Below are positions 28,238 through 38,338 of a DNA stretch of 64,000 nt, in pieces. The DNA is taken from positions 1 to 64,000 of the forward strand of contig CAVYZS010000013.1 of the NCBI GenBank assembly GCA_963773085.1, read 5' to 3'. Source of the DNA: JAENVT01 sp963773085. Lineage in GTDB: Bacteria > Actinomycetota > Acidimicrobiia > Acidimicrobiales > Ilumatobacteraceae. The notes beneath the pieces were generated by a model, which worked only from the letters and a program-made list of their open reading frames with translations, was not told where the DNA came from and searched no databases. Positions within the stretch are counted from its first letter, which is position 1. Every line of letters starts with the position of its first letter. The translations under genes were made by a program, and so were the position numbers.

Positions 28238-31200
28238 ATCACCGCGGCGCGAGCTCCGGGATCCTCGAGCTGCTCGAGGCCGAAGCCGAGCACGACCGTG
28301 TCGGCGGTGGTCACGGCGGCGGTGATGCCACCGATCCCGAAGCCGCGCTCGAAGTTGACGACGTTGCCGGGGCTGCCCTCCGGCGCGCCCAGCACGGCCC
28401 AGGCGCCGAGCCCGGTCTCGAAGCCCTCGGCCTCGACGACGCCACCCGTGGTGGTCGAGCCTGGTGTCGTCGACGATCACGCCGACGCCGCCCGTGAACG
28501 GGTCGGTGACGTAGCTGATCACGAGCTCGACCTGCTGGCCGGCGAAGGCGCTGAGGTCGAAGGCGACCGGCACCCAGCCGCCGGACGAGCCGGTGAACGA
28601 GTTCCACGCCCCCGGCGTGCCGTCGGCGTGCACGGGTCGCCGGGGGTGAGGTATTCGCAGCAGGTTGCGGGTGCTCGTCGAGCAGGAACCCGGCCTCGCA
28701 CTCGGCCGGCACGTCGGTGGTCGTGCCGCCGTTGAGGTCGGGCAGCGTCGTCCAGTTGTCCTGGCCGACGGTGTGGGCCTCGACGATCACGTGGTCGTAG
28801 CCCTCCTCGGTGTCGCACGACATCTGCGCCTCGAACGTCGGCGCGTCGCGCGTCGGCGACGCCGGTCAGGTCGAACGTGCGCGCCAGCCGCATGTAGCTG
28901 TCGTCGGCGTGCGGCGCGGCCATCGCGCAGTCGCCCTCGATCGCGATGAACGGGCCCTCGGGGCGACGTAGTCGGCGACCGCCTGGCTGGCGAACTGCGG
29001 GAACTCGTCGGGCGGCAGGACGTCGCTGGTGACGGTGAACGCGCCGGCCTCGTCGACCGGGTTGTCGACCGTCGCCGGGCCACCGAAGAGCGCCTCGCCA
29101 CCGGCCAGCGGGCCGGCCGTGGCCGACGACGCCGGTGGCCGTCAGCGGGGTGCGGCCGTAGGCGCCGAGGTAGTACTGGGTGAAGTCGTCGGCGCAGCAG
29201 CAGGCAGTCGCTGAAGGAGTCGCACGGTGACGACGCAGTCCTGGTCGGGGGCGCCGTCGAGGCCGTAGTAGATGCCGCCCAGCGGGCCGCCGAGCAGGCC
29301 GTAGTAGCCCGCCGTCTCGCCGGCGTGGACGAGCTTGCCGCCCTCGTTGAGGAAGTCGCGCACCGCCATCGTCAGGTACTGCTGGCGCTCGGCGACGCTG
29401 AGGTCGGGCACCGGTCCGAAGGCGAACGTATCGGTGAGCGACGTCCTCCTCGTCCTGCGTCAGCCGGTTGTCACCGAGGTACCAGAGCGACCGCGTCGTA
29501 GTGGCTGAGCACGCCGAGGTCGTGCGGCACGCCCTGCGCGTCGACGTCCCACACGTCGGCGGTCATAGCCGGCGTCCGGCGAGCGCCGCGAGGTGCGCGT
29601 CGAGGTACTTCGGGGCGCCGCTCGGCGGCTCGCTCGGGTTGTACGCCGGTGTAGTCCTCGTTGGCGATGACGAGCACCGTTGTGGCCGGTGTCCTGGGCG
29701 ACCGTGTACGTGAAGTGCTCGCTCTCGGTGATCCGGAGCCCGGCGAGCGGGTTGCCACGCTCACCGGTGAGCAGGCCCGCGTGAACCAGACCTCGACCGT
29801 GTCGCCGGGCTTGGCGCCGCGCACGGTGCCGCGGACTCGGCGTAGTAGTCGTCGTTCTCGAAGCCGTAGCGCTCGCCGCCCTTCCACTCCTCGCACGAGC
29901 GCGACTGCGGTGCGGCCGCCGTTGATGCGGTAGTGCATCAGCGTGCCCTTGATCGCCCGCTTGGCGGTGACGGCGACCGTCTGCGGGTCGCCGTAGGACA
30001 CGTCGAAGCGAGTCGACCACGAAGTCGGGGCGTCGAGGCCGACGACCGAGACCGGGTCGTCGGGGTCGTCCGCCGAACCGGCCACGGCCAGCGCGAACGG
30101 GATGTTCTTGCTCGAACTCGGCCTGGATCAGTGCCTCGTCGTCGGGGAAGTCGAAGACGCTCTCGCAGTCCTCCGGCTCCCACGTGTCGTCCGGATTGGA
30201 CGCGGATGCCGTCTCGCAGGTCGCCATCTCGGGCGTGAACCCGAGCGTGCCGTACGCCTCCTGCATGTGCGAGTCGGTGTCGCCGTTGGTCGTGTAGAGC
30301 TCGGCCGAGATGTCGGGGTCGTAGCCGGGAACGGCCGGGTTGGCGTCGTCGCCGACCATCGCCTCGTAGAGCACGTCGTCCGGCGACGGGGTGGCGACCT
30401 GCCAGCCGATGCCGTGCAGCAGCAGCTCGGCGGCCGAGTGGTAGTTGATGAAGAACTCGGGCGTGATCCGCGCGAACAGGGCGTCGAGCGCCTGCGTCTC
30501 CGGCTCGGAGCCGGGCGCGGGCCGCGGTAGGTCTCGCTCGCCGGGTTCGGCGACGAGCCCTCGTTGTCGTAGCCCCAGCGGGTCGGGATAGTTGCGGTTG
30601 AGGTCGACGCCGTCGCGCCGGTGATCACGCCGTCGCCGTCGTTGTCGCGCAGGTTCTTGCGCCACAGGCGCTGGCCGTCCTGGAACGTGAAGTCGTAGCC
30701 GTCGGGGTTGGCGACGGGGATGAACCACATCTCGGTCGTGTTGACGAGCTCGTGATCGTCGGATCGGTGCCGTAGTTGGTCGAGCACGTGGTCGAGCAGG
30801 CGGCGGACCATCTCGGGCGTGATCCACTCGCGGGCGTGCTGGGCGCCGATGTAGACCGTGGTCGGCCGCTTGCCGTCCTTGACGCGCGACGGGTTCTTCG
30901 TGACGCGCACGGCGCGTGATGTCCTGCCGTTCACGGTCTGGCCGATCACCTGCGAGCTGCGGCGATCTGCGGGTGAGCGGCGGCCTGGGCGACGAGCTCC
31001 TCCTGGAGGCCGCCCTCGCCGAGTAGGGGCGGAACACGGTGCTCGCCGACTCTCGCCTGCGTGCGATCGGCGGTGGCGACCTTGGCTGCCAGCACGACGC
31101 CGGCGTCGGCGAGGGCGTCGGCCTGATCGGCGCTCAGGATCACCTCGACGTCCAACTGCCCTCCTCGCCAGGTACCGGTGTGAGCTTGCAGCTCCTGGCG

Positions 31201-31374
31201 GTCGACGCCGAGCGCCACGATCGCCGACAACCCGTCGAGGTCAACCTGCCCGGTGTAGACCTGCGGCCCGTCGGGCGGTGCCGGCGGCGGAGGCTCGGCC
31301 GCCGTGGTCGACCACGACACTCCGGCCAGGACGAGCGAGAAGGCAAGCCCGACGGCTATCCGATGACGCATCAT
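28207..31374 (-). pseudogene. secreted M14-family zinc carboxypeptidase, heavily frameshifted
   Basis: Signal peptide MMRHRIAVGLAFSLVLAGVS, then a pro-region, then the M14 core. GAQHAREWITPE carries the zinc H-x2-E, VANPDGYDF and GVDLNRNYP follow in different frames, and FINYHSAAELLLHG gives the third zinc histidine. After the peptidase come a presumed C-terminal beta region (VDVDAQGVPHDLGVLSHYDAV-like text in another frame) and a jelly-roll-like domain with PGAWNSFTGSSGGWVPVAFD and FAGQQVELVISY. It ends in AASLAGFGL. I count roughly twenty frame changes across about 1050 residues, far denser than elsewhere. It would degrade extracellular protein if intact. Inactive as written. Confidence 0.78.
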
Positions 31375-31661
31375 GGAACCCCCATTTGTTTCGACGAGAA
31401 GCCCATCCTGATGGCTCCCGCTCCACCCGTCAACGGATGATTAGGTGAACTCGGCGCCCGAACCACGTGTGCCAGTTGACCGGAATACCGGTGCGTCACA
31501 AGCGAGGCTGACTCACTTCAGCGTCGCGTCCCTATCGCCGGTTCCGCAGCCGTTCTTATCCGCTCTCCGGAGGCGCGAGCCAGGTGGCGCCGAGCGACGA
31601 CGTTCGGAGCTAGCCCGGTCGGAGACCGTTGGCACCGATGTGGGTCTATACGGCCCATATC

Positions 31662-31753
31662 GCGCCCTGCGATGCCAGGCTCTTCGATCAGCGCGAGCGA
31701 ACAGAAGCGCGGAACTTCTACTGCGCGCGCGCTCAGACAATTCGGGCAGCATC
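31662..31753. repeat. about 90-bp dispersed repeat, copy 1
   Basis: Begins GCGCCCTGCGATGCCAGGCT, continues through GAACAGAAGCGCGGAACTTC and ends TCGGGCAGCATC. It matches 38194-38282 almost completely apart from a few small insertions. It lies in the 31375-32011 stretch, where no gene is supported; nearby pieces of GGTTCGCAGCCGTT also recur. Confidence 0.65.
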
Positions 31754-32011
31754 GAACGAGCCGATTCCCTCGGGGCGCGTTCTGGCAAGGGCCGATGCCG
31801 TACAGATCACCTCATCTGCGCTGCCCCATATCGCCTGGGGTTCGCAGCCGTTTGCCGCTCCCGCGGTGACCGAGGCTGCGCCGCCCCGTCACAGAGCGAC
31901 CCGCCACGACTCACTCGCGGGTCTTCCATCGCCTGTGCCAGTGTTCAGGAATGTCACCTGAACCCCAACGGGCGGTGCGATTCTGCTCTTCCGATCGATA
32001 GATTAACAATA

Positions 32012-32395
32012 TCAGATCGTTGGCTGCCATATACCCTTGACAAAGGTAGCCTCCGATTCGCCCGGCCAAGGCGGCATGGTGATGCAAATGAATTTCAATT
32101 CTCCGGTTGAAACATTTCGGTATTGAAATGCTGTTCCTACTGGAATATCGATTGATGTGCCTGGAACAAGAACGGTGATGTTGCTCTCTTTGCCGTCATC
32201 TCTCCAAATCTCACCATGTCCCTCCAGCACATACCAGAATTCACTCACTGTTGCGTGAACAGTCGCCTTATTTATTTGGTGCGCAGGGACTGTACTATGG
32301 ATCATGTCGCCCGTCTTGCCATCCATGAGGAAACGAATGTCCGCACCTGCTGGTGATTTTGCATCGGATTCCTCTGGAAGCATTGTGGTCTTCAT
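32012..32395 (-). CDS. cupin-domain protein (AT-rich, probably acquired)
   Basis: 127-residue single-domain cupin starting MKTTMLPEESDAK, with a GAGGAG ribosome site upstream. Motif 1 is seen around VHATVSEFWYVLEGHGEIW and motif 2 around GTSIDIPVGTAFQYRN. Cupins of this size include metal-dependent isomerases, dioxygenases and sugar-binding proteins; no specific role can be given. The gene and its flanks (about 31990-32450) are strikingly AT-rich, with A/T third positions, unlike every neighbour, which suggests horizontal transfer. The open frame extends upstream to 32533 without coding character. Confidence 0.8.
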   Translation of the reverse strand: MKTTMLPEESDAKSPAGADIRFLMDGKTGDMIHSTVPAHQINKATVHATVSEFWYVLEGHGEIWRDDGKESNITVLVPGTSIDIPVGTAFQYRNVSTGELKFICITMPPWPGESEATFVKGIWQPTI

Positions 32396-32789
32396 GTTTT
32401 TCTCCTCAAATTTCATCGTCTTGTTTTGAAGTATCAGTTCAACACGTTCGAGGCACAGGGGAAAACACGCCCGCCGGCGGTCGGTTCGCAGCGGCCGCCT
32501 TGCAAGCCGTGATGTCTCTTGTACCGGAATCACCCGAGCAGAGCGGGAAACGTCGCGAACCTTAGGTCGGAAGCGTGGTTCTGCTGTGAGGATGGCGAAC
32601 AGATCGCCGGCTCAGATCCGAATAGGAAACGGCGGCTTCCGAGTTCGGAGCTTTACGTCTACGTGTTGAATCTCTGCGAGTTCGACGTCGCTACTTGCCC
32701 GTTGGCTCTGCTCGTCGCTAGTCGCGCGCTGTGCCCCGACGCAATGGGAGAATTGTGAAGGATTCTGTTTCCGCGCGACGGATTCGGCG

Positions 32790-32802
32790 TTCGTAGTACG
32801 AA
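32790..32802. promoter_or_regulatory. conserved palindrome before sigma gene copy 2
   Basis: TTCGTAGTACGAA, identical to 18450-18462 and at the same distance from the sigma start. Confidence 0.45.
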
Positions 32803-32810
32803 AGAGAGGC

Positions 32811-33360
32811 ATGGAAGCCGCAGACCCTCGTGCCGTGCCTTGCGCGGCGGACGTCGTGGTCTCGACGACGCTTTCGTGGCGTTCTACAACTCGGCGTTCG
32901 CTGACGTCTATCGCTATCTGTTCCGCGCTGTGCTCGGTAACCGCGCACTCGCCGAGGATCTGACCCAGGAAACGTTCGCGTCGGTCGTCGCTGCTGTTCG
33001 CAGTGGACGACCCGAGGCGCAGACGGTGCCGTGGGTCATAGGCGTCACCCGCCATAAGTTGATCGACCACTACCGCAACACGTCACGCGAGCAGCGCCGT
33101 CTGGCGTTGGCCTGGTCGAACGGTGCCGGACGCGATAACGAACAACTCGACGAGCTCGACACCGTTGACCCTGACAGCGTTGTCGAATTGCTCCGCGATC
33201 TCCGCCCGATCAACGGCTGGTCCTGGTACTCAAGTATCTCGACGGTCTCTCAGTGGAACAGGTCAGCGCCGAGATCGGACGCTCCGTACACGCCACCGAA
33301 TCGCTGCTGGCGCGAGCGAGGCGAACGCTCGCCCGCGGTCATCGGGAGACACAGTCATGA
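32811..33360 (+). CDS. ECF-type RNA polymerase sigma factor, copy 2, frameshifted
   Basis: Paralogue of 18471-19027. It starts MEAADPRAVPCAAD, switches frame at about 32863 into FVAFYNSAFADVYRYLFRAV, keeps NRALAEDLTQETF and PWVIGVTRHKLIDHYR, and switches again at about 33205 into region 4 (YLDGLSVEQVSAEIGRS). It ends overlapping the partner gene by four bases. Copy 2 keeps the normal DVYRYLFRAV text where copy 1 reads PSTAYLSRAV. Duplicated together with its partner. Confidence 0.83.
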
Positions 33361-34007
33361 CACAACATCCACTCACCACAGCGTTCGAACACCTCGATGA
33401 ACAACCAGCACCGGGCTTCCGCGAAACCCTGCTAGCCGAGCTGCTCAACGATCTGGCGCAGCCCCCGTTAACCCAACCCGTCGACGTTGCCGACACCGAA
33501 CCACAGGAGATCATCGTGCTCAAGAAAATCGATCGTTCCAACCCCGCCCCGACGCGCACACGCGTCATCCTCGGTCTCGCCGCTGCCGTGATCGTCGCCG
33601 TCGGTGTCACCGCCTTCGTGGTCAATCGCCGCAACGCCGACACCACCGTCGTGCCGGTCACGACACCGGAGCCTTCTCCCGAAGACTCCGCCATCGCGAA
33701 TGCAGCGTTGCTCACCGTCGATCAACTGGGCAGCGAATGGTCACTCCATCCGGAGTCGAACGAGACACGGGCCCAATGGCTGGCCGCAGCGGCGACACAG
33801 CCTAGTTGCGCCGACTACAACCGTGCCGTGCAATCATCCGAATCGGGCGCGGCGTCGTCCAGCGCAGCGTTCATCAACTCGCAGAACCAAGAGCTCGTCG
33901 AGAGTGTGACCGTCTTCCCCACCAAGGAGGCCGCCTCGAAGGTGATGGACGCTCTCAGCGCACCGGGATACCCCGCCTGCTTCTTCGCCAGCTGGGACGC
34001 AGACTAG
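33357..34007 (+). pseudogene. membrane partner of ECF sigma, copy 2, truncated
   Basis: Same start (MTQHPLTTAFEHLDEQPAPG), membrane helix (VILGLAAAVIVAVGVTAFVV) and outer domain as 19024-19951, in one uninterrupted frame. After SWDAD the next codon is TAG at the point where an IS5-type fragment begins, so about 90 C-terminal residues present in copy 1 are missing. Whether the shortened protein still controls the sigma factor is unknown. Confidence 0.75.
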
Positions 34008-34110
34008 GCGACACTTTGACGAGCTGTCCGGCGGCGGTGAGTTGGCGGCGGATCTTTGGGTAGTCGTAGCCGCGATCGAGGTGGGTCCGTGTGCCGGTCG
34101 GTGACACAGA
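34007..34110 (-). pseudogene. IS5-family transposase fragment
   Basis: The minus-strand frame reads GTRTHLDRGYDYPKIRRQLT and then AAGQLVKVS. HLDRGYD is the conserved catalytic-region text of IS5-group transposases. Only about 100 bases remain, abutting the truncated sigma partner gene. Confidence 0.6.
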
Positions 34111-34154
34111 ACACGCAGCGCAGAACGACGGCTCGGATCTGAGAGGATGGGGCT

Positions 34155-35394
34155 GTGGCTGACGGTTCTCTTTGGAGGAACCGTGACTTTCGTCTCGTCC
34201 TTGGTGGCGGGCTGATCAACAACATTGGCGACTGGCTATTGACCCTGGCGCTGCCGATATTCGTCTTCACTGAATCGGGTTCCGGGCGAAACGCCGCAGC
34301 TGTGTTCCTAGTCGAATTGATCGTCGGGGTGCTTCTTGGACCGTACGGTGGCAGCCTCGCAGATCGTTGGGACTTGCGGCGCACGATCATCTCAACCAAC
34401 TTGTTGCAGGCCGCCGCGTCTGCTGCCTCTGTTGGCGGTGCATCGCGATCGGTTGTGGCCCGCGTACGTGGTCGCCGCACTGCAGGCGATACTTCAACAG
34501 GTCAATGATCCGGCATCGTTCGCTCTGGTGCCCCGAGTGGTCGACGAGTCCCAACTCGTGGAGGCCAATGCGGCGAACTCGACTGCTTCGTCGCTAGCCA
34601 GGTTGGTCGGCGCGCCACTGGGAGGAATCGCCGTTGGTCTCGGTGGTTTGACCACGGTCGTGGCGATCGACGTCGTGTCGTTCGTCGCAGTGGCGATCGC
34701 GACGATGTTCGTGCGCACGCCGACATCGAGTCTGGCTACCGGAGCGCCATCGGACGAGGATCAGCGGTCGAGCGTTGCGACGGGTTGGAGCGAGATCCGT
34801 CGGCAGCCCGCTCTCGTTGGTTTCCTCGTCGTTCAGACGATGGCTCACGTGGCGTTTGCGATGTTCCCCGTGCTGTTCATCAAATTCGTCATCGCCGAGT
34901 TGCACGGCGGAGGGGCAGCGATCGGGATCATCCGCGGATGCGCTGCGTTCGGCGGCTTCGCCGCCTCGCTGCTGGTCATCCGATTCGCCAAGCGAACTCA
35001 GCCAGAGAAGCTGATGATGTGGGGCTATCTGGGCTTCGCCGTCGTGGCCGCGCTGTTCATCAACGCCCCGTTGGTCACACGCGCGATGTGGGTGTACCTG
35101 GTGCTGTTCGCGCTCTCCGGACTGCCCAACGCCACCTCACAGATCGGCACATCGGCGACAGCCCAACTTCTCTGTCCCCCAGAGGTCCTCGGACGCTTGA
35201 GCGGAATCGCGTCCGCCACCGGTGCGATCGGAGCAGCTATCGGCACCATCGCCGCTGGACTGCTCGTCGACCACCTCCAGATCATCCCGCTGTTCAATGT
35301 CCAAGCGCTCGTCTACCTGTTGTGCGGCGTCGCCACCTACTGGCTGATCATCCGACGAACAGCAGTGGCAGCCGTCGGTTTGCGAGACGTCTGA
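34155..35394 (+). CDS. MFS transporter, frameshifted
   Basis: Major facilitator of the enterobactin-exporter/macrolide-efflux type (MFS_3), about 413 residues and 12 predicted helices. GTG start, MADGSLWRNRDFRLVLGGG, LINNIGDWLLTLALPIF, and the loop 2-3 motif GGSLADRWDLRRT. A frame switch at about 34435 leads into YVVAALQAILQQVNDPASFA and ALVPRVVDESQLVEANAANS, typical of this subfamily. Likely exports a small molecule; substrate unknown. A hairpin with a short T-rich tail follows (35401-35425). Confidence 0.85.
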
Positions 35395-35400
35395 CTCGAG

Positions 35401-35425
35401 ACAACCCGACGCGGTTGTTGTTCTC
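35401..35425 (+). terminator. putative terminator after MFS gene
   Basis: ACAACC-N6-GGTTGT followed by TGTTCTC, seven bases after the MFS stop. The stem is short, so confidence is modest. The rest of 35426-35636 holds nothing recognised. Confidence 0.4.
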
Positions 35426-35636
35426 AAAGTCGAATCGCTCGGTCGGCAACCGAGCATGTTGACTGATCACGCATCGACATTGCAACGAGTGATAGTAAGC
35501 ACACAGAACGCGCCCACATTCCCGGCCGGCGCCGGCACCCGACGAACAGAGGCGCATCGGATCGGGCGGTGCAGTCATTGTTGTGGGAGCTGCGAGAGTG
35601 TCCGGATGGCATCGAAGTTTGGCGTGAGCGACGGCG

Positions 35637-36470
35637 TTGATGCGTGACGCCGACGAAGGCTTGTCCGTGTCGGGGATGATTGTGACGGGCGCTCGCCGTG
35701 ATCGAGTTCCCGCCGCGTTCGAACCCGTCGTGGAGGCGGCGCGCGATCGTCTTCGAAGTCGGGGCCGTGGCTCGCTCTACGTGTACGGCTCGGTTGCAAC
35801 CGGGGCCGCGCAGCGAGGATTCTCCGACGTCGACTTGATGACTGTCGGCGTGCCGAGCAGCGAGGCGGATGCAATTGGGCACGAGCTTTCAGAGGCGTTC
35901 ATCGGCACGTGTCGAGCCGTTGAAGTAGCCGCTGCCGAGCCGCAGGACTTTGTCGGCGACAGTGACGAGGCTTACGGCAATCGCGTCTTCTTGCGTCATT
36001 ACTGCGTGCACCTCGCAGGGCCGGACGGTCGGGCCTCATTGCCTGACTTTCCGGGCGACGTACGAGCAGCACGTGGTTTCAACGGTGATCTTGCACGTCA
36101 CGCGCAGCGATGGCGAGAGGCGCTCGAGCGCGGCGGCGACCCGGCTATCTTGGGGCGACGAATCGCACGGAAGACCCTGCTCGCCGTAGCCGGGCTGGTC
36201 AGCGTTCACGACAACTGCTGGACCACCGACCGCGCCACCGCTGCACGGCGATGGCCACAGATCGAGCCCTCCACCGCCGAGGCGCTCGCGATCCTGCTGC
36301 GCTGGGCCGACAATGACGAGGCGGCAGCAGCAGCGGCAATCCGGGACGCGGCTCGACGGAATCGTCGCGGTGGCAACGGCAGCATTCGCGACCTCCGTGG
36401 GACTGTGGACCTAGCCGCGCAGCTCGCGGTCGGCTTTGGATCCCTGGTCAGGTGGCGGACAAGTCGTTGA
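35637..36470 (+). CDS. nucleotidyltransferase-domain protein
   Basis: Intact 277-residue protein. YVYGSVATGAAQRGFSDVDL is the nucleotidyltransferase core, with the G-S motif and the D-x-D metal pair. The C-terminal part is helical and alanine/arginine-rich and may be substrate-binding. Relatives include aminoglycoside adenylyltransferases and MNT-type antitoxin nucleotidyltransferases; no HEPN partner gene adjoins, so toxin-antitoxin use is not supported. ATG 35676 (MIVTGARRDRV) is an alternative start. Convergent with the Rieske gene, one base between stops. Confidence 0.75.
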   Translation: MMRDADEGLSVSGMIVTGARRDRVPAAFEPVVEAARDRLRSRGRGSLYVYGSVATGAAQRGFSDVDLMTVGVPSSEADAIGHELSEAFIGTCRAVEVAAAEPQDFVGDSDEAYGNRVFLRHYCVHLAGPDGRASLPDFPGDVRAARGFNGDLARHAQRWREALERGGDPAILGRRIARKTLLAVAGLVSVHDNCWTTDRATAARRWPQIEPSTAEALAILLRWADNDEAAAAAAIRDAARRNRRGGNGSIRDLRGTVDLAAQLAVGFGSLVRWRTSR

Positions 36471-36471
36471 T

Positions 36472-37662
36472 TCACTGCCGTGGCATCGCGTCGCGCACCA
36501 ACGACTGGAACCTTGCGCCGACCTGGTCCCAATGGGCAACGAGGTTGCCTCGTCCAGAAGCCGCTGATTGGCGGCCGGCCTGAAGACGGGCGAGGACCGG
36601 GACGTCCTGTTCGTTCACGCCGAAGATGACATCGGCCAGCGACGATCGGGCGATCGCGAACTCATCCCGCATAGCGTCGCGATCGACGAACAGTGCCATG
36701 TGCTCGATTGTGTGGTCCGGCGCGATGGGCTCGAATCCGATGACCTGGAACCAGTCCGCCTCCATGAAGAGGAGCGCGTTCGGGAAGAGACAAAAGATGT
36801 CCTGACGCGCCTGCACCTCGAGCGGTACATCGCCGAAAGTCGGCATTGGTCGGCCAGCCTTCGACGCCTTGCCGGTCGCACCTCGCGGGTACGTACCGCC
36901 GATAATCCGCTCATCGAGAACTACATCGTCCACGTCGAGGGCCGCGGCGGCGGACCCGACCTGAGGATGGATGAAGGGCAGATGGTAGAAGTCGAGGAAG
37001 TTCTCGACAACGAGTTTCCAGTTCGCGGTGATGTCGAAGCGACGCGTCGCCACGTGTGCGAGGCGACCAAGGTCCAGTGCTGCCCAGCGCTGTGACAGTG
37101 CCGTCGACGCATCAACGAACGACCGATCGACTGTCCCAAGATGCACGAAGATCATGCCCGCCCAGACAGCGCTCGAAACTACCTCGAGATGCAGTTCGTC
37201 GCGGGTGGCGTCGTCTGGCCCACCCTTGGGAGAGCCGTCCCAGTAGGGGGTTGCCTGCAGCGAGCCATCGAGTCCGTAAGCCCAGCCGTGATACGGGCAC
37301 CGAATCCGCGTCATAGAACGCTGCTCGTCACAGAGCAGGAAACCGCGGTGCCGGCACACGTTGTGGAACGCCTCGATTCCGTGACGACCACGGACGAGCA
37401 AGAGTGGCTGGCCGGCGATCGTGACCGGGCGGAGATCCCCGATCGCTGCAAGCCAGTGCTCGTAGCCGGCCCATACCCAACCAGCGCCAAAGATCGTTTG
37501 CTGCTCGGCGGCAAACCAAGCTGCATCGGTGTAGGCGTCGGCCGACAGCAGGCTCTGTCCGACCACGCCAGGGCCCAGCGGACCCGACGCTGACTCGCGC
37601 TGCCGCGCGTGATCGTCGGACGACATGCAGTTGAACACTAGTTCGCCGATCTTCCCGGCCAC
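36472..37662 (-). CDS. Rieske-type aromatic ring-hydroxylating oxygenase alpha subunit
   Basis: Intact, about 396 residues. The Rieske centre is seen as CRHRG and CPYHGWAYGLDG (about residues 103-135), and the catalytic iron site as NFLDFYHLPFIHP with D-x-x-H-x4-H spacing (about 230). The C-terminal catalytic domain ends near FQSLVRDAMPRQ. The family ranges from ring-hydroxylating dioxygenases to glycine-betaine demethylase (GbcA-like) oxygenases, and this chain resembles the latter group's alpha subunits. No beta subunit or reductase adjoins. MSSDDHARQRESAS is a possible later start. One of the few undamaged genes in this stretch. Confidence 0.88.
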   Translation of the reverse strand: MAGKIGELVFNCMSSDDHARQRESASGPLGPGVVGQSLLSADAYTDAAWFAAEQQTIFGAGWVWAGYEHWLAAIGDLRPVTIAGQPLLLVRGRHGIEAFHNVCRHRGFLLCDEQRSMTRIRCPYHGWAYGLDGSLQATPYWDGSPKGGPDDATRDELHLEVVSSAVWAGMIFVHLGTVDRSFVDASTALSQRWAALDLGRLAHVATRRFDITANWKLVVENFLDFYHLPFIHPQVGSAAAALDVDDVVLDERIIGGTYPRGATGKASKAGRPMPTFGDVPLEVQARQDIFCLFPNALLFMEADWFQVIGFEPIAPDHTIEHMALFVDRDAMRDEFAIARSSLADVIFGVNEQDVPVLARLQAGRQSAASGRGNLVAHWDQVGARFQSLVRDAMPRQ

Positions 37663-38013
37663 TTGTACGGCAATGATCTTCGTCCAAAATCAACCGATGT
37701 CGTCGACTACGTCCGCCGAACCACATCGGAACCTCAGGAGCCGAGCGCCACACAGCAAACCCGGCAGCCCCATACCACCCAGTCCAACGACCAGGAACGG
37801 TATCCCGGATCGCCGGCTGGATTGACGCATCCGGCTGGGTCGCGGCAGCCATGCTGAGCGTCCGTCAGGTTGATGATGTGGGCGATGCCGACCGGCACTT
37901 TGATGACTCTGCGATCACCAGGGCAGATGCGCGTTGTGGGGCAACGCGGGCACGCACCTCGCCGCTTTGGGGGGTCTCAGCTTGTCAGCCCAGAGACGGG
38001 CCGCCGCCGGTCG

Positions 38014-38130
38014 TCAGGCATGGTGCCGGAAGACGATGTCGAGTCCTGCTTGGTCCGCGGTGAAGCCCCACGCTTCGACGATCCGTCCATCGGCGTCGAA
38101 GTGGTGCACTCCCGGTCGGATGATGCCCAT
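38014..38130 (-). pseudogene. SnoaL-like (NTF2-fold) protein, C-terminal fragment
   Basis: The minus strand reads MGIIRPGVHHFDADGRIVEA and then WGFTADQAGLDIVFRHHA before a stop. This is the usual C-terminal end of SnoaL-like ketosteroid-isomerase-fold proteins. The N-terminal two-thirds are absent; the 90-bp repeat lies just upstream. The surrounding 37663-38013 holds nothing else recognised. Confidence 0.6.
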
Positions 38131-38193
38131 ACCGCGCAATCCAGCGACCGAGAGAGGGGTGCCCCGCACCGCCGGGTTCGCAGCCGTTCTTAT

Positions 38194-38282
38194 GCGCCCT
38201 GCGATGCCAGGCTCTTCGATCAGCGCGAGCGAACAGAAGCGCGGAACTTCTATGCGCGCGCACAGACAACTCGGGCAGCATC
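38194..38282. repeat. about 90-bp dispersed repeat, copy 2
   Basis: Second copy of 31662-31753 in the same orientation, beginning GCGCCCTGCGATGCCAGGCT. It ends about 55 bases before the small gene at 38339. Together the copies bracket about 6.5 kb. Confidence 0.65.
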
Positions 38283-38338
38283 ATACGGCCGGTCAGGCGT
38301 ACCATCTCCCTTGCGGGCGCCTACCGCCAGGAGGACTC

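Noticed and set aside
31445..32110. Long open frame on the plus strand
   Set aside because: Arg/Ser/Ala-rich text without domain character; it covers the 90-bp repeat and runs antisense into the cupin gene.
35637..36470. MNT-HEPN toxin-antitoxin pair
   Set aside because: The nucleotidyltransferase is much longer than MNT antitoxins and no HEPN-type gene adjoins.
38194..38282. Integron attC site
   Set aside because: No clear RYYYAAC/GTTRRRY core pair in the expected dyad and no integrase; treated as a plain dispersed repeat.
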